A stretch of 64,000 nt of DNA from Halorussus halophilus (lineage in GTDB: Archaea; Halobacteriota; Halobacteria; Halobacteriales; Haladaptataceae), in the NCBI RefSeq assembly GCF_008831545.1, contig NZ_CP044523.1, positions 3,100,001-3,164,000 on the forward strand, in the 5' to 3' direction. The notes beneath the pieces are model-generated. The model did no database searches and was not told the DNA's origin. It was given only the letters and a program-made list of their open reading frames with translations. The translations under genes were made by a program, and so were the position numbers. Shown here piece by piece: positions 24,829 through 32,604 of the stretch (positions are counted from its first letter, which is position 1; each line of letters opens with the position of its first letter).

Positions 24829-25185
24829 TCACAAGCCGAGCGCACGGCGAAATCTCGTCAGAAGTCCGTCCGAATTCGGGAGTTCCCGGGCGAGTACGCT
24901 GAGTTCGTCGTCGCCGAACCGGTCGTCGTGGCGAACCTCGCGCAGCCACTGATCCCACTCGGTCGGTGTCAGCGTCCCGCGCGACTCCGACCCCCACTGT
25001 TCGACCAGCGCCTCCCGGTCACGGAACGGGATGTCCATGTCGCCACCGCCCCAGTGGAGCGGCGAGAGTTCGAACTCGTACTCCTCGTCGTCCACGAAGA
25101 CGACCCGGTACGGGTAGTTGTTGTACAAGAACACGTCCTCGCTCGTGACGGATTCGCCGTTGGGGAGTTCGAGCGTTCGAGCCAT
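24829..25185 (-). CDS. Conserved haloarchaeal hypothetical protein
   Basis: A 118-residue acidic soluble protein starting MARTLELPNGESVTS, with a strand-rich middle (YPYRVVFVDDEEYEFELSPLHW) and a helical C-terminus. The ATG at 25185 gives the best codon pattern; the much longer open frame upstream (to 25734) runs antisense to the next gene and is discarded. It is divergent from the gene at 25304 with about 118 bases between them. No function is recognised. Confidence 0.72.
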   Translation of the reverse strand: MARTLELPNGESVTSEDVFLYNNYPYRVVFVDDEEYEFELSPLHWGGGDMDIPFRDREALVEQWGSESRGTLTPTEWDQWLREVRHDDRFGDDELSVLARELPNSDGLLTRFRRALGL

Positions 25186-25303
25186 CTGCGTGTGTCGTCG
25201 TTCGAACTGTAGGTGCTTGAGGGTTCGCTCAGACTTTCGTCCGTGAGACGTGCGGGAGTCGAAACAAGGCTTATCGTCTGACACGCGGAACCGACGAGCA
25301 ACG

Positions 25304-25813
25304 ATGGCCGACACGCCTTTCCGTCGGGTCTCGGTTTCCCAAGTCTCCCAACCGACAGTCATCCCCGCCGAACTCTCCGTCGAGATGCAAAGGAGTGAGG
25401 TGACCAAGGACGATCCGGCGTCGCTTCGGGCCGAACTCCAGTGGGTCGGTGACGAGGACGTCACAATCAGCAGTGGGGCCGAGCAGCCGACGATGACGCT
25501 CCCGCTGGTGGATGACGTGTCGAACCAGACGATTGCGCTCGTTCCGAGCGGTCGTTTCGACCGCGACGAGACGCGACCGGAGTGCTGGCGCGTGGACAAG
25601 GGACCCGAAGAGGGCTTCGGATACCACCTCGCGGCGTGGTTCCACGAAGTCGAACTTGGCGATACCTTCTCCCGCGAGGCAGAAGTCTGGACTGACCACC
25701 GCGCCGATGGTTGTCTGCCGCCCGGTCGGTACACCTTCGAAGAGAGTTGCTATGTCGAGGAATGGGAAGCCATCGCGAAGTGGTCTTTCGAGTTGGAAAT
25801 CGAAAAAGCGTAG
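25304..25813 (+). CDS. Conserved hypothetical protein, beta-rich
   Basis: A 169-residue soluble acidic protein with predicted strands and a C-terminal PPGRYTFEESCYV...KWSFELEIEKA. The pattern of alternating short strands suggests an immunoglobulin-like or jelly-roll fold (inference). No signal peptide is seen. The start MADTPFRRVSVSQVSQPTV is chosen over an upstream in-frame codon at 25250. It is convergent with, and ends one base from, the membrane protein gene. Function unknown. Confidence 0.68.
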   Translation: MADTPFRRVSVSQVSQPTVIPAELSVEMQRSEVTKDDPASLRAELQWVGDEDVTISSGAEQPTMTLPLVDDVSNQTIALVPSGRFDRDETRPECWRVDKGPEEGFGYHLAAWFHEVELGDTFSREAEVWTDHRADGCLPPGRYTFEESCYVEEWEAIAKWSFELEIEKA

Positions 25814-25814
25814 C

Positions 25815-26846
25815 TCACCGCTGTGACTCCCGCAGAATCAGCGGCCCGATGGCGAGCGTACGCTTCGCTACCGTCGCAATTCGGAGGACGTAGGCCGTAA
25901 ACAGCAGGAACGGAATCGTCGTAATCGTGAACGCGACGGCGACGACCCAGAGCAGGTTGCTCACGCCGAGCGTCGAACCGGGGAACGACTCGCCACCGAC
26001 GAACCCGAGCATGACGCCCGCGACGAGGAGCGCGGGGACCGCCGCGTACAGAATCAGTTGCGAGAGGTCCACCAGCGCCCACTGGAAGTACAGCGTCTTG
26101 ACGTGTTCGCGGGCTGGCCCGAACATCACTAGCGAGGTGCGGAGGTCGGCCAGCGACTCGCGCTGGTCGTCAGTGAGCACGTCCTCGTACTCGTCGCGGA
26201 GGCGCTCGACTTGGAAGATTTTCCACGAGTAGTTGAAGTTCAGCGCGGCGAACAGCACGTCGAAGGTGCCGAACTCCGCCCCGTCAAGTTCGTCTTTGAC
26301 CTCCTCGGCGTTCCCGGTGATGCTGTCGGTGAACTCCTCGACTTCGTCTCGGAGTTCGGCGTCGTCGCTGTCGGCGATAGCGTCACCGAGCACCTTCGCC
26401 CGCTGTTCGCTCACGTCTACGATGGCCCGCAAGAACGTAGAAGGGTCCGACGGCGTCGTCTCCCCGAGCAGTTCCGAAGCGTAGGTCCGGAAGTCCATCG
26501 CGTCGCTCATCCGTTTACGCTGGTCGCCCAGCGGGCCGGTCTCCTGCGAGAGAACGAGTTGGTTGATAGTGACGACGAGCGTCGTGCCGGTGACGACGAC
26601 ACTGATCATCGTCGAGAAGATGGTCTCGACCACGTCGCCGGACAGCGCCGTCGAGCGAAACGTTGGGAAGACGAACTGCCCGGACAGCACGAAGAGGACG
26701 AAAATTGTTCCCGCCAGTACGCCGGTGACGGCGAGGCGATTCGACCGGAGCAGGAGGCGGAGTTTGAGACGACTCTCGTCCGTCCGCTCGCGCATCGTGT
26801 TCGCGGTGCTGATGTCGTGGTCGTTCTCGCCGTCGCCCTCACTCAT
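25815..26846 (-). CDS. Four-span membrane protein with large cytoplasmic loop
   Basis: 343 residues: two hydrophobic segments near residues 38-100 (LAVTGVLAGTIFVLFVLSG and MISVVVTGTTLVVTINQL), a charged loop of about 150 residues, then two more (LVDLSQLILYAAVPALLVAG and LLWVVAVAFTITTIPFLLF). The layout matches a haloarchaeal conserved family without assigned role. It overlaps by eight bases the end of the DUF4177-like gene upstream, so both are on one transcript. Confidence 0.78.
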   Translation of the reverse strand: MSEGDGENDHDISTANTMRERTDESRLKLRLLLRSNRLAVTGVLAGTIFVLFVLSGQFVFPTFRSTALSGDVVETIFSTMISVVVTGTTLVVTINQLVLSQETGPLGDQRKRMSDAMDFRTYASELLGETTPSDPSTFLRAIVDVSEQRAKVLGDAIADSDDAELRDEVEEFTDSITGNAEEVKDELDGAEFGTFDVLFAALNFNYSWKIFQVERLRDEYEDVLTDDQRESLADLRTSLVMFGPAREHVKTLYFQWALVDLSQLILYAAVPALLVAGVMLGFVGGESFPGSTLGVSNLLWVVAVAFTITTIPFLLFTAYVLRIATVAKRTLAIGPLILRESQR

Positions 26847-27057
26847 CGGTCTGCCCTACGGAGTCGTCGTTCGCCACTGGGACGGGTCGCTTGAGTATCA
26901 GGAACTTCGTCCCGCCGCCGACGTATTCGATGGTCGCCGTTAGTTCCCACCCCTCCGCGCCGAGTTCGTTCAGTTGGCGTTTCGGGTCCCGAGCCTCTTT
27001 CTTCGTCCCCTCCCGCGGCGGCCGGAGCGTCTCGTACTCCCATTCGTGGTCCCCCAT
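26839..27057 (-). CDS. DUF4177-like small protein
   Basis: A 72-residue soluble protein. WEYETLRPP..., LNELGAEGWELTATIEYVGGGTKFLILKRP is the DUF4177 pattern: a strand, a helix containing NxLGAEGWEL, and a hairpin. The family is widespread and uncharacterised. ATG 27057; a TTG two codons upstream is possible. The 3' end overlaps the membrane protein gene by eight bases. Confidence 0.8.
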   Translation of the reverse strand: MGDHEWEYETLRPPREGTKKEARDPKRQLNELGAEGWELTATIEYVGGGTKFLILKRPVPVANDDSVGQTDE

Positions 27058-27195
27058 AGACAACCGGGAATCGACACGGAGCGTGAAAGCAGTTGTCGCC
27101 GTACGAGGCAGTTCGCCCCGGTTCGGTCAGACCCCTCACTCGCCTGCGAAAACCTTCTTTTCCGCGCTCGTCGTCACTCGGCGTCGGGGGAAACA

Positions 27196-28020
27196 ATGAG
27201 CATACAACCTAGCCAGCACCAGCAGAGTTGGTTCCGGACCGCGAACGACCTGTCACCACAGACTAGAGCCTCGTCCGTCGAACTACTGAATCAGAGCCTC
27301 GCGGACACGACGGACCTGATGACGCAACTGAAGTACGCCCATTGGAACGTCAAGGGGCGGAACTTCTACCAGTTCCACCTGTTGTTCGACGAGATAGCCG
27401 AAGTGCTGGAAGAACACGCCGACGACATCGCCGAGCGCGCGACCGAACTGGGCGGGGAAGCGACCGGCACGGTTCGAATGGCGGCGTCGAGTTCGCGAAT
27501 TCCCGAGATACCAGAGCGCGTCACCACAGGACCGGAGTACGTCGCGGCACTCGTGGAACGGGTGGCGATTCACGCCGCGAACCTGCGAGCGAACATCGAC
27601 GCCTCGATGAGTTACGGCGACCAGGACACGGGCGACCTGTACGCCGAACTATCCCGTGAAATCGACAAACAACTGTGGTTCCTCGAAGCCCATCAGCAGG
27701 CCCGCGAGCGAGTCGAGACACCACAGGCGACGGGACAAGTGACGGGGAGCCAGCCGATGGCCGAGCAGACGGCGGGGAATCGACAGATGACGGGACAGGA
27801 GCAGATGGGCAGACAACAGACCGGCCAAACAGTTGGAGCGGCGATGGGCCAACAGACCGGAGTGGCCCGACAACAGACCAGTGAGACTGGACAGCAGACA
27901 GACACTACTGGACAACCGGTGAGCGTCGGCCAGACCGCGAGAGAGCAGTGGAACGTCTCGCAGGTCGGCAGCCAACAGCACGCACAGCAGCCACGGTACG
28001 GAGGGGGACCGATGTCCTAG
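27196..28020 (+). CDS. dps: Dps-family ferritin with long Gln/Thr/Gly-rich tail
   Basis: Residues 1-174 form a DNA-protection ferritin (Dps), which oxidises and stores iron using H2O2. Inter-subunit ferroxidase ligands are visible: His49 (YAHWN), His61, Asp65, Asp76 and Glu80 (FHLLFDEI...ADDIAER). Residues 175-274 form a low-complexity tail of TGQ/QQT-type repeats ending QQPRYGGGPMS, which normal Dps proteins (about 160-190 residues) lack. The tail is in frame, with no break. ATG 27196 follows a C/T-rich leader. The gene ends in CTAG, shared with the stop of the convergent HD gene. Confidence 0.9.
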   Translation: MSIQPSQHQQSWFRTANDLSPQTRASSVELLNQSLADTTDLMTQLKYAHWNVKGRNFYQFHLLFDEIAEVLEEHADDIAERATELGGEATGTVRMAASSSRIPEIPERVTTGPEYVAALVERVAIHAANLRANIDASMSYGDQDTGDLYAELSREIDKQLWFLEAHQQARERVETPQATGQVTGSQPMAEQTAGNRQMTGQEQMGRQQTGQTVGAAMGQQTGVARQQTSETGQQTDTTGQPVSVGQTAREQWNVSQVGSQQHAQQPRYGGGPMS

Positions 28021-29195
28021 TTATCGACCGCGGAGGCGTCGAGACCGAGGACCCGCTCGGCGGCCTTTCCGACTGCATCGACCTGTTCTTCCGGCGCGTA
28101 GACGCCGAAGCGCCACTGGGCACGGCCGGCGGCCCGCAACCCTTCGACCAGCGGCGACTCGTCGGCGAGTCGCCGTATCTCGCCGTCTACGACGACTCGC
28201 GTCGAGGTCTCGGGAATGTTGGGTTCTCCGGGCGTATCGACCAGTACGTACTCCGGGGCGACACCAGCGTCTGCCGCGATGTCGCGCTCGAACTCCCGAA
28301 CCGTCTCGTGGTCCGCTGTGACGACCGGTTCCGTTACGTCTTCGAGGTCCGCCCAGACCGCGCGCTTGTAGAGGTCCCGGTGTTCGAGTCGGTCGGCCGT
28401 CTCGGCGGTCGCTCCGTGGGCGCGAAACGCCGCGAGCAGTCGGTCGTCGGTCATCCGGGCGAACTCCTCGGGGTCGAGCGGCGCGCCGTCCAACAGTCGC
28501 TCTCCGGCGCGTTCTATCATCGCGCCAGTGACTCGGGAGACGTGGTGGCGGTACACCGTGGCGTTCATCAGGGTACGGGCGACGAGGACGCTTTCGGCGG
28601 TCTGAACGTTGCCCTCCGCGAGGACGAGTTCCCCGTCCCGAATTCTGAGTGCGGAGAGCAGGCGACCGTGGTCGATGGTGCCGTAGGGAACGCCGGTGTG
28701 GTAGGCGTCCCGAACGAGGTAGTCGGCGCGGTCCACGTCGAGTTCCCCGGCGACGAGTTGCCCGAGGTCACCTTCACCCGCGACGAGTGAGGCGACTCGT
28801 TCAGGGTCGAGACCGTGCGATTCGAGGACCTCGGGGAGTTCACCAGCGGAGAGCAGGCCTTCGATTTCGTCGTGGTGTCTGCCGAGTCGTCGCTGGATGA
28901 TGCCCTCGGTCTGGTGGCCGTAGGGACCGTGACCGACGTCGTGGAGGAGCGCGGCGGCGCGGACGGCCTTCGCTCGGTCGTCGTCGATGCTGAGCCAGTC
29001 GAGGGCTTGGCGCGCGAGGTGATAGACACCGAGGCTGTGTTCGAATCGAGTGTGGTTCGCGGAGGGGTAGACGAGTCGCACCGTACTGAGTTGCTTGATG
29101 TGGCGCAACCGCTGGAACTCCGGGGTCTCCAGCAGGTCGGCCGCGAGGTCCCCGACTGGTATGTGGTCGTGGACGCTGTCCTTGATGGCTTCCAT
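28017..29195 (-). CDS. HD-domain phosphohydrolase (dNTPase/SAMHD1-like)
   Basis: A 392-residue HD-superfamily hydrolase. Metal-binding residues appear in order: HTRFEHSLGV, LLHDVGHGPYGHQTEG, and DVDRADYLVRDAYHTG. The opening KDSVHDHIPVGDLAADLLETPEFQRLRHIKQL is the hallmark of the YdhJ/SAMHD1-like group, which cleaves deoxynucleoside triphosphates or other phosphoesters. I start at ATG 29195 (MEAIKDSVHDH); the frame runs 27 codons further upstream. Stop codons of this gene and dps share CTAG. Confidence 0.92.
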   Translation of the reverse strand: MEAIKDSVHDHIPVGDLAADLLETPEFQRLRHIKQLSTVRLVYPSANHTRFEHSLGVYHLARQALDWLSIDDDRAKAVRAAALLHDVGHGPYGHQTEGIIQRRLGRHHDEIEGLLSAGELPEVLESHGLDPERVASLVAGEGDLGQLVAGELDVDRADYLVRDAYHTGVPYGTIDHGRLLSALRIRDGELVLAEGNVQTAESVLVARTLMNATVYRHHVSRVTGAMIERAGERLLDGAPLDPEEFARMTDDRLLAAFRAHGATAETADRLEHRDLYKRAVWADLEDVTEPVVTADHETVREFERDIAADAGVAPEYVLVDTPGEPNIPETSTRVVVDGEIRRLADESPLVEGLRAAGRAQWRFGVYAPEEQVDAVGKAAERVLGLDASAVDN

Positions 29196-29323
29196 GGCCT
29201 CGGCGTTCGCAAGCGAGCGTAAAAACGCCGTCGTCACGCGCCCGTCGAACTCGCCACGTGACTCCCGAAGCGTCACGCGACTCCCGAAAACGTAATCTCG
29301 CCGACGCTCGAACGAGGCGAGGT

Positions 29324-30241
29324 ATGGGAGAGTCGTTCCGCGTCGAAACCGAGGGGAAACTGGACCCCGACGACGCGTTCACGCTGCTGGCCGACGAGAC
29401 GCGCCTGCGAATCGTCCGGGCGCTCGGCGACGCCGCCGACCCGATGGGCGTCGAACCGATACCGTTCTCTGAACTGCGTCGCCGAGCGGGAATCGAGGAG
29501 AGCGGCCGGTTCAACTACCATCTGGGAGAGTTGGTCGGGCATTTCGTGGAACAGCGAGACGAGGGGTACCGCCTCCGGTTTCCGGGCGTGCGCGTCTACC
29601 AGTCGATGCGGGCCGGAACGTACACCGAAGACGTGACGATTCCGCGGTTCGACCTCGATGCGGCGTGTCACGTCTGTGATGGAGCGATGCAAGGCCGCTA
29701 CGATAACTTCATCTTCAAAATCGACTGCCCGGACTGCGAGAGCGACTACTACCACCGCCACCTGCCGCCGAGCAGTCTCGCGCCGGAGTCGAAAACCGAG
29801 ACGCTCCGAATCGTGGACCAGCGGATTCGAGACCACCTCTCGACCCTCTCGAATCGCATCTGTCCGTACTGCGCTGGACAGATGCCGCCGCACCTGTTCG
29901 AACTCGACGAGGACCACAGGTACGGCGGCGAGGAGGTCAACGACGTGCTGGCACTGCAAACCTGTGACCACTGCGGCGCGTTCAACTACACCCGGGTCGG
30001 TGCCCACCTGCTGTTCGAACCGGCCGTGGTGTCGTTCTGCTACGAGCGAGACGTAGACCTCTCCGAGCGGCGAGTTTGGGCGGTTGAGTTCGTCTCTTCG
30101 GACAATCTGACGGAGGTGCTGGAAGTGGGTTCGGAAGATGACTTGGAGGGGTGGCGAGTCGCGGTGGACGTGGAAGCAGGTGGGGAAACGCTCCGGGTCG
30201 TGGTTGACGGAAGCTTGGACGTGGTGGAGATGGAATCCTGA
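29324..30241 (+). CDS. ArsR-type winged-helix regulator with zinc-ribbon C-terminus
   Basis: 305 residues. The N-terminal 80 are a winged helix (DDAFTLLADETRLRIVRALGD, then SELRRRAGIEESGRFNYHLGELV). The rest is a haloarchaeal sensor-like region with two CxxC pairs around FDLDAACHVCDGA / FKIDCPDCES and a further ICPYCAG...TCDHCGAF pair, so two zinc ribbons are likely. ATG 29324 is chosen over 29258. It is divergent from the HD gene and followed after 53 bases by a methyltransferase. The target and ligand are unknown. Confidence 0.85.
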   Translation: MGESFRVETEGKLDPDDAFTLLADETRLRIVRALGDAADPMGVEPIPFSELRRRAGIEESGRFNYHLGELVGHFVEQRDEGYRLRFPGVRVYQSMRAGTYTEDVTIPRFDLDAACHVCDGAMQGRYDNFIFKIDCPDCESDYYHRHLPPSSLAPESKTETLRIVDQRIRDHLSTLSNRICPYCAGQMPPHLFELDEDHRYGGEEVNDVLALQTCDHCGAFNYTRVGAHLLFEPAVVSFCYERDVDLSERRVWAVEFVSSDNLTEVLEVGSEDDLEGWRVAVDVEAGGETLRVVVDGSLDVVEMES

Positions 30242-30294
30242 CGGCGTGACACACCACCCGAGCGTATTTCCCGCGGCGGCGCAACCGACTTCGC

Positions 30295-31086
30295 ATGCGA
30301 AGTCTCGACGACGTAATTGCGACACTGCGGAGCCAAGACATCGAGGAAGGACACATGTACTCGTCGCTAGCTCCAGTGTACGACTTCGTCTACGAGCGCC
30401 ACTTCGACTACGACGACCAGTGTCGCCTCGTCACCGACCTCGCACCGGACGCTCAGCGCGTCCTCGAAGTCGGGTGTGGCACCGGGCGACTGCTGGCCCG
30501 ACTGGAGCAGGAATACGACACGGTCGTCGGTCTCGACCTGCACGAGTCGATGGCCGAACGAGCGCGAGCGCGAACCGACGACACGTCGGTCGTCGTCGGT
30601 GACGCGACCCAAGACAGTCTCGAGGCGACGTTCGACGCCGTGGTCGCACTCGGACGAATCACCGGTCACACGACGATAGACGAGGAGGTTCGGGGGTTAT
30701 TCGAGAACGTCCGCGCGCACCTCGAACCGGACGGCGTCGCGCTGTTCGACTACTTCCCGACCGAGCGGATGGAGGACGACCACGAGAAAGACGAGACGTT
30801 CGAGAGCGAGCGGTTTCGAGTCCGGCGACAGTCCCGAAGTACGACTTCGGACCACGACTCCGACACGGACCCGGACCGCCTCGACGCTGAATTTACGTAC
30901 GAACTGGCCGACCGCGAATCGGGCGATACGGCCAAGGTCACCGAGGAGATGTCGCTCCGAACGTTCACTGCCGAGGAGATTCGACAGCGTGTCCGTGACG
31001 CGGGGTTCGCCGACGTGAGAATCGACCTTGAAGGGGCCGACGGGTGGCCGCTCGTCGTCGCTCGGCAGACCGAACGAAACGATTGA
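30295..31086 (+). CDS. Class I SAM-dependent methyltransferase
   Basis: A 263-residue Rossmann-fold methyltransferase: motif I LEVGCGTGRLLARL, the acidic end of strand 2 in VVGLDLHESM, motif II-like VVVGDATQDSLEATFDAVVALGRI, and the usual LFDYFP post-motif. The N-terminal MYSSLAPVYDFVYER is typical of small-molecule (ubiquinone/sterol-like) methyltransferases. An ATG at 30355 would give that shorter conserved start. The substrate is unknown. The alpha/beta-hydrolase-like gene follows 26 bases later. Confidence 0.87.
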   Translation: MRSLDDVIATLRSQDIEEGHMYSSLAPVYDFVYERHFDYDDQCRLVTDLAPDAQRVLEVGCGTGRLLARLEQEYDTVVGLDLHESMAERARARTDDTSVVVGDATQDSLEATFDAVVALGRITGHTTIDEEVRGLFENVRAHLEPDGVALFDYFPTERMEDDHEKDETFESERFRVRRQSRSTTSDHDSDTDPDRLDAEFTYELADRESGDTAKVTEEMSLRTFTAEEIRQRVRDAGFADVRIDLEGADGWPLVVARQTERND

Positions 31087-31112
31087 AGCGGAGCGCCGAC
31101 CAACTATCGACC

Positions 31113-31913
31113 ATGCCGACTGCCACGAGCGACGGCGTGGACATCTACTACGAGACTGCGGGCGAGGGACTGGCAGACGACACACCGGTCGTCCTCGTGC
31201 CGGACGCCGGGTACGGCGCGTGGCTGTGGGGCTGGCAACACGCCGCACTCGCCGGGCCACACGAAGTCGTCACCTACGACGCTCGCGGAACGGGGAACTC
31301 AGACGCCAGCGAACCATACGACGTAGCGACCCTCGCGGCCGACCTCGAAGCAGTGCTGGCCGACCTCGGCACGCGAAACGCCCACCTCGTCGGCGTCGGA
31401 CTCGGTGGGATGGTGGCGCTCCAGTACGCTCTCGACTTCTCGCGTGCGCGGACGCTCTCGCTACTCGGCACCTCGCCGGGCGGCCCGCAGGCCACATCTA
31501 CAGCCCCCGAAATTCGGGAGCAACTCGCGGCCGACCCAGAAGACAGAGAATCGCTCCGCACGTCGCTCGAACCGGTTGCCAGCGACGAACTGCTGGAGAC
31601 CGAGGAACTGGTGGAGCAAATCGTTGGTTGGCGAGCGGCCGAAGACGCGAGTCGTGAGGTCCAACAGGCCCACTTCGCGGCGATGGACGACTTCGACGTG
31701 AGCGACCGCCTCTACGAAATCACGATTCCCGCGCTCGTCGGCCACGGCACGGCAGACCGAGTACTCCCAGTCGAGAACGGTCGCCTGCTGGCCGAGCAAC
31801 TACCGCGAGGCGAGTTGCAACTATTTGAGGGCGAACACTTCTGCTTCGTAGAACGCTCGAAAGCGGTCAACGACGCGCTCGTGGGCTTTCTCGAAGCGGA
31901 ACGCGACGACTGA
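31113..31913 (+). CDS. Alpha/beta-hydrolase-like protein lacking the nucleophile
   Basis: A 266-residue protein with the alpha/beta hydrolase layout: oxyanion-region VLVPDAGYGAWLWG, YDARGTGNSD, elbow LVGVGLGGMVALQYAL, acid Asp215 in HGTADRVLP and His242 in GEHFCFVE. At the nucleophile elbow, where families read G-x-Ser-x-G, this protein has G-V-G-L-G (Gly96), so ordinary ester hydrolysis is unlikely. The acid and His are kept. It may be a non-hydrolytic binding protein or use another chemistry. ATG 31113 is preferred over the longer frame. Cotranscription with the methyltransferase is likely. Confidence 0.85.
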   Translation: MPTATSDGVDIYYETAGEGLADDTPVVLVPDAGYGAWLWGWQHAALAGPHEVVTYDARGTGNSDASEPYDVATLAADLEAVLADLGTRNAHLVGVGLGGMVALQYALDFSRARTLSLLGTSPGGPQATSTAPEIREQLAADPEDRESLRTSLEPVASDELLETEELVEQIVGWRAAEDASREVQQAHFAAMDDFDVSDRLYEITIPALVGHGTADRVLPVENGRLLAEQLPRGELQLFEGEHFCFVERSKAVNDALVGFLEAERDD

Positions 31914-31959
31914 GCAGAAACCCGAAGTTTTCAGTATCAGGGTTAGTAACACGGAACTA

Positions 31960-32262
31960 ATGCCAGAGTCGATGTCGGCAGTCACTCTGTGGTTCGTGGC
32001 GGGACTCCTCGCCGTCCTCGGATTCTTCATCCGATTCCAGGGGCGAATGCACCTCGTCGCCGGGTTCGACTCTGAGACGGTCGAGAACGACGCCGCGCTG
32101 GCGAACCTCGTCGGTGGACTCACGCTGCTCGTCGGCGCACTGACTGCCGTCCTCGGCGGAGCCGTCGCACTGAAACTGACGACGGGGACGGTCTGGGGAG
32201 TCTACACAGCCGTCGTGCTGGTTTCGACCGCTGGCGTGGCACTCCGGGCGCGACGGTACTGA
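31960..32262 (+). CDS. Small three-span membrane protein
   Basis: A 100-residue protein with hydrophobic segments at about 6-24, 46-72 and 76-94, separated by RFQGRMHLVAGFDSETVEND. It resembles DUF3784-like small membrane proteins (two or three spans, conserved G-x-x-H...AGY/F in the loop). Function unknown. It follows the hydrolase-like gene by 46 bases, with a TTAGT-rich leader. Confidence 0.7.
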   Translation: MPESMSAVTLWFVAGLLAVLGFFIRFQGRMHLVAGFDSETVENDAALANLVGGLTLLVGALTAVLGGAVALKLTTGTVWGVYTAVVLVSTAGVALRARRY

Positions 32263-32300
32263 CCAGAAGAGACGTGTCGGCTAATTCGATATATCGACAC

Positions 32301-32532
32301 ATGCGCACCACAGAGCAGATACTGACCGGCATCTCCCTCCTCTTGGTTGCCGTCGGGGGACACGGTCTTCGGAACCCACGGGGCTTCTCGGATTTTTAGC
32401 GACGGACTGCTCACCGAGCGGGCCTGCCTCTCCAACCTGTTCTCCATGTTCGTCAGTTTGGTACTGCTCGGCACCGGCGTCCTCCTCGGACTCTTCGTCG
32501 TCGTGTTGCTCACCCGGCGACGATTGACCTGA
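32301..32532 (+). pseudogene. Frameshifted two-span membrane protein gene
   Basis: ATG 32301 opens a frame encoding MRTTEQILTGISLLLVAVGG, a clean first membrane span, but it stops at 32399. One base over, the other frame carries DTVFGTHGASRIFSDG, then LFSMFVSLVLLGTGVLLGLFV, a second span, and ends at 32532 with TRRRLT. A single base change in the G5 run at 32355-32359 would join them into one protein of about 76 residues. Either a real frameshift, a sequencing slip in the homopolymer, or programmed slippage. A TATA-like gatatatcg lies just before the start. Confidence 0.6.
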
Positions 32533-32604
32533 CGACCGCGACCACAACCGCGACCACCTCCGTCCGGGACAACGACTACGTACAGCCACGTTGTACTGCG
32601 TTCG

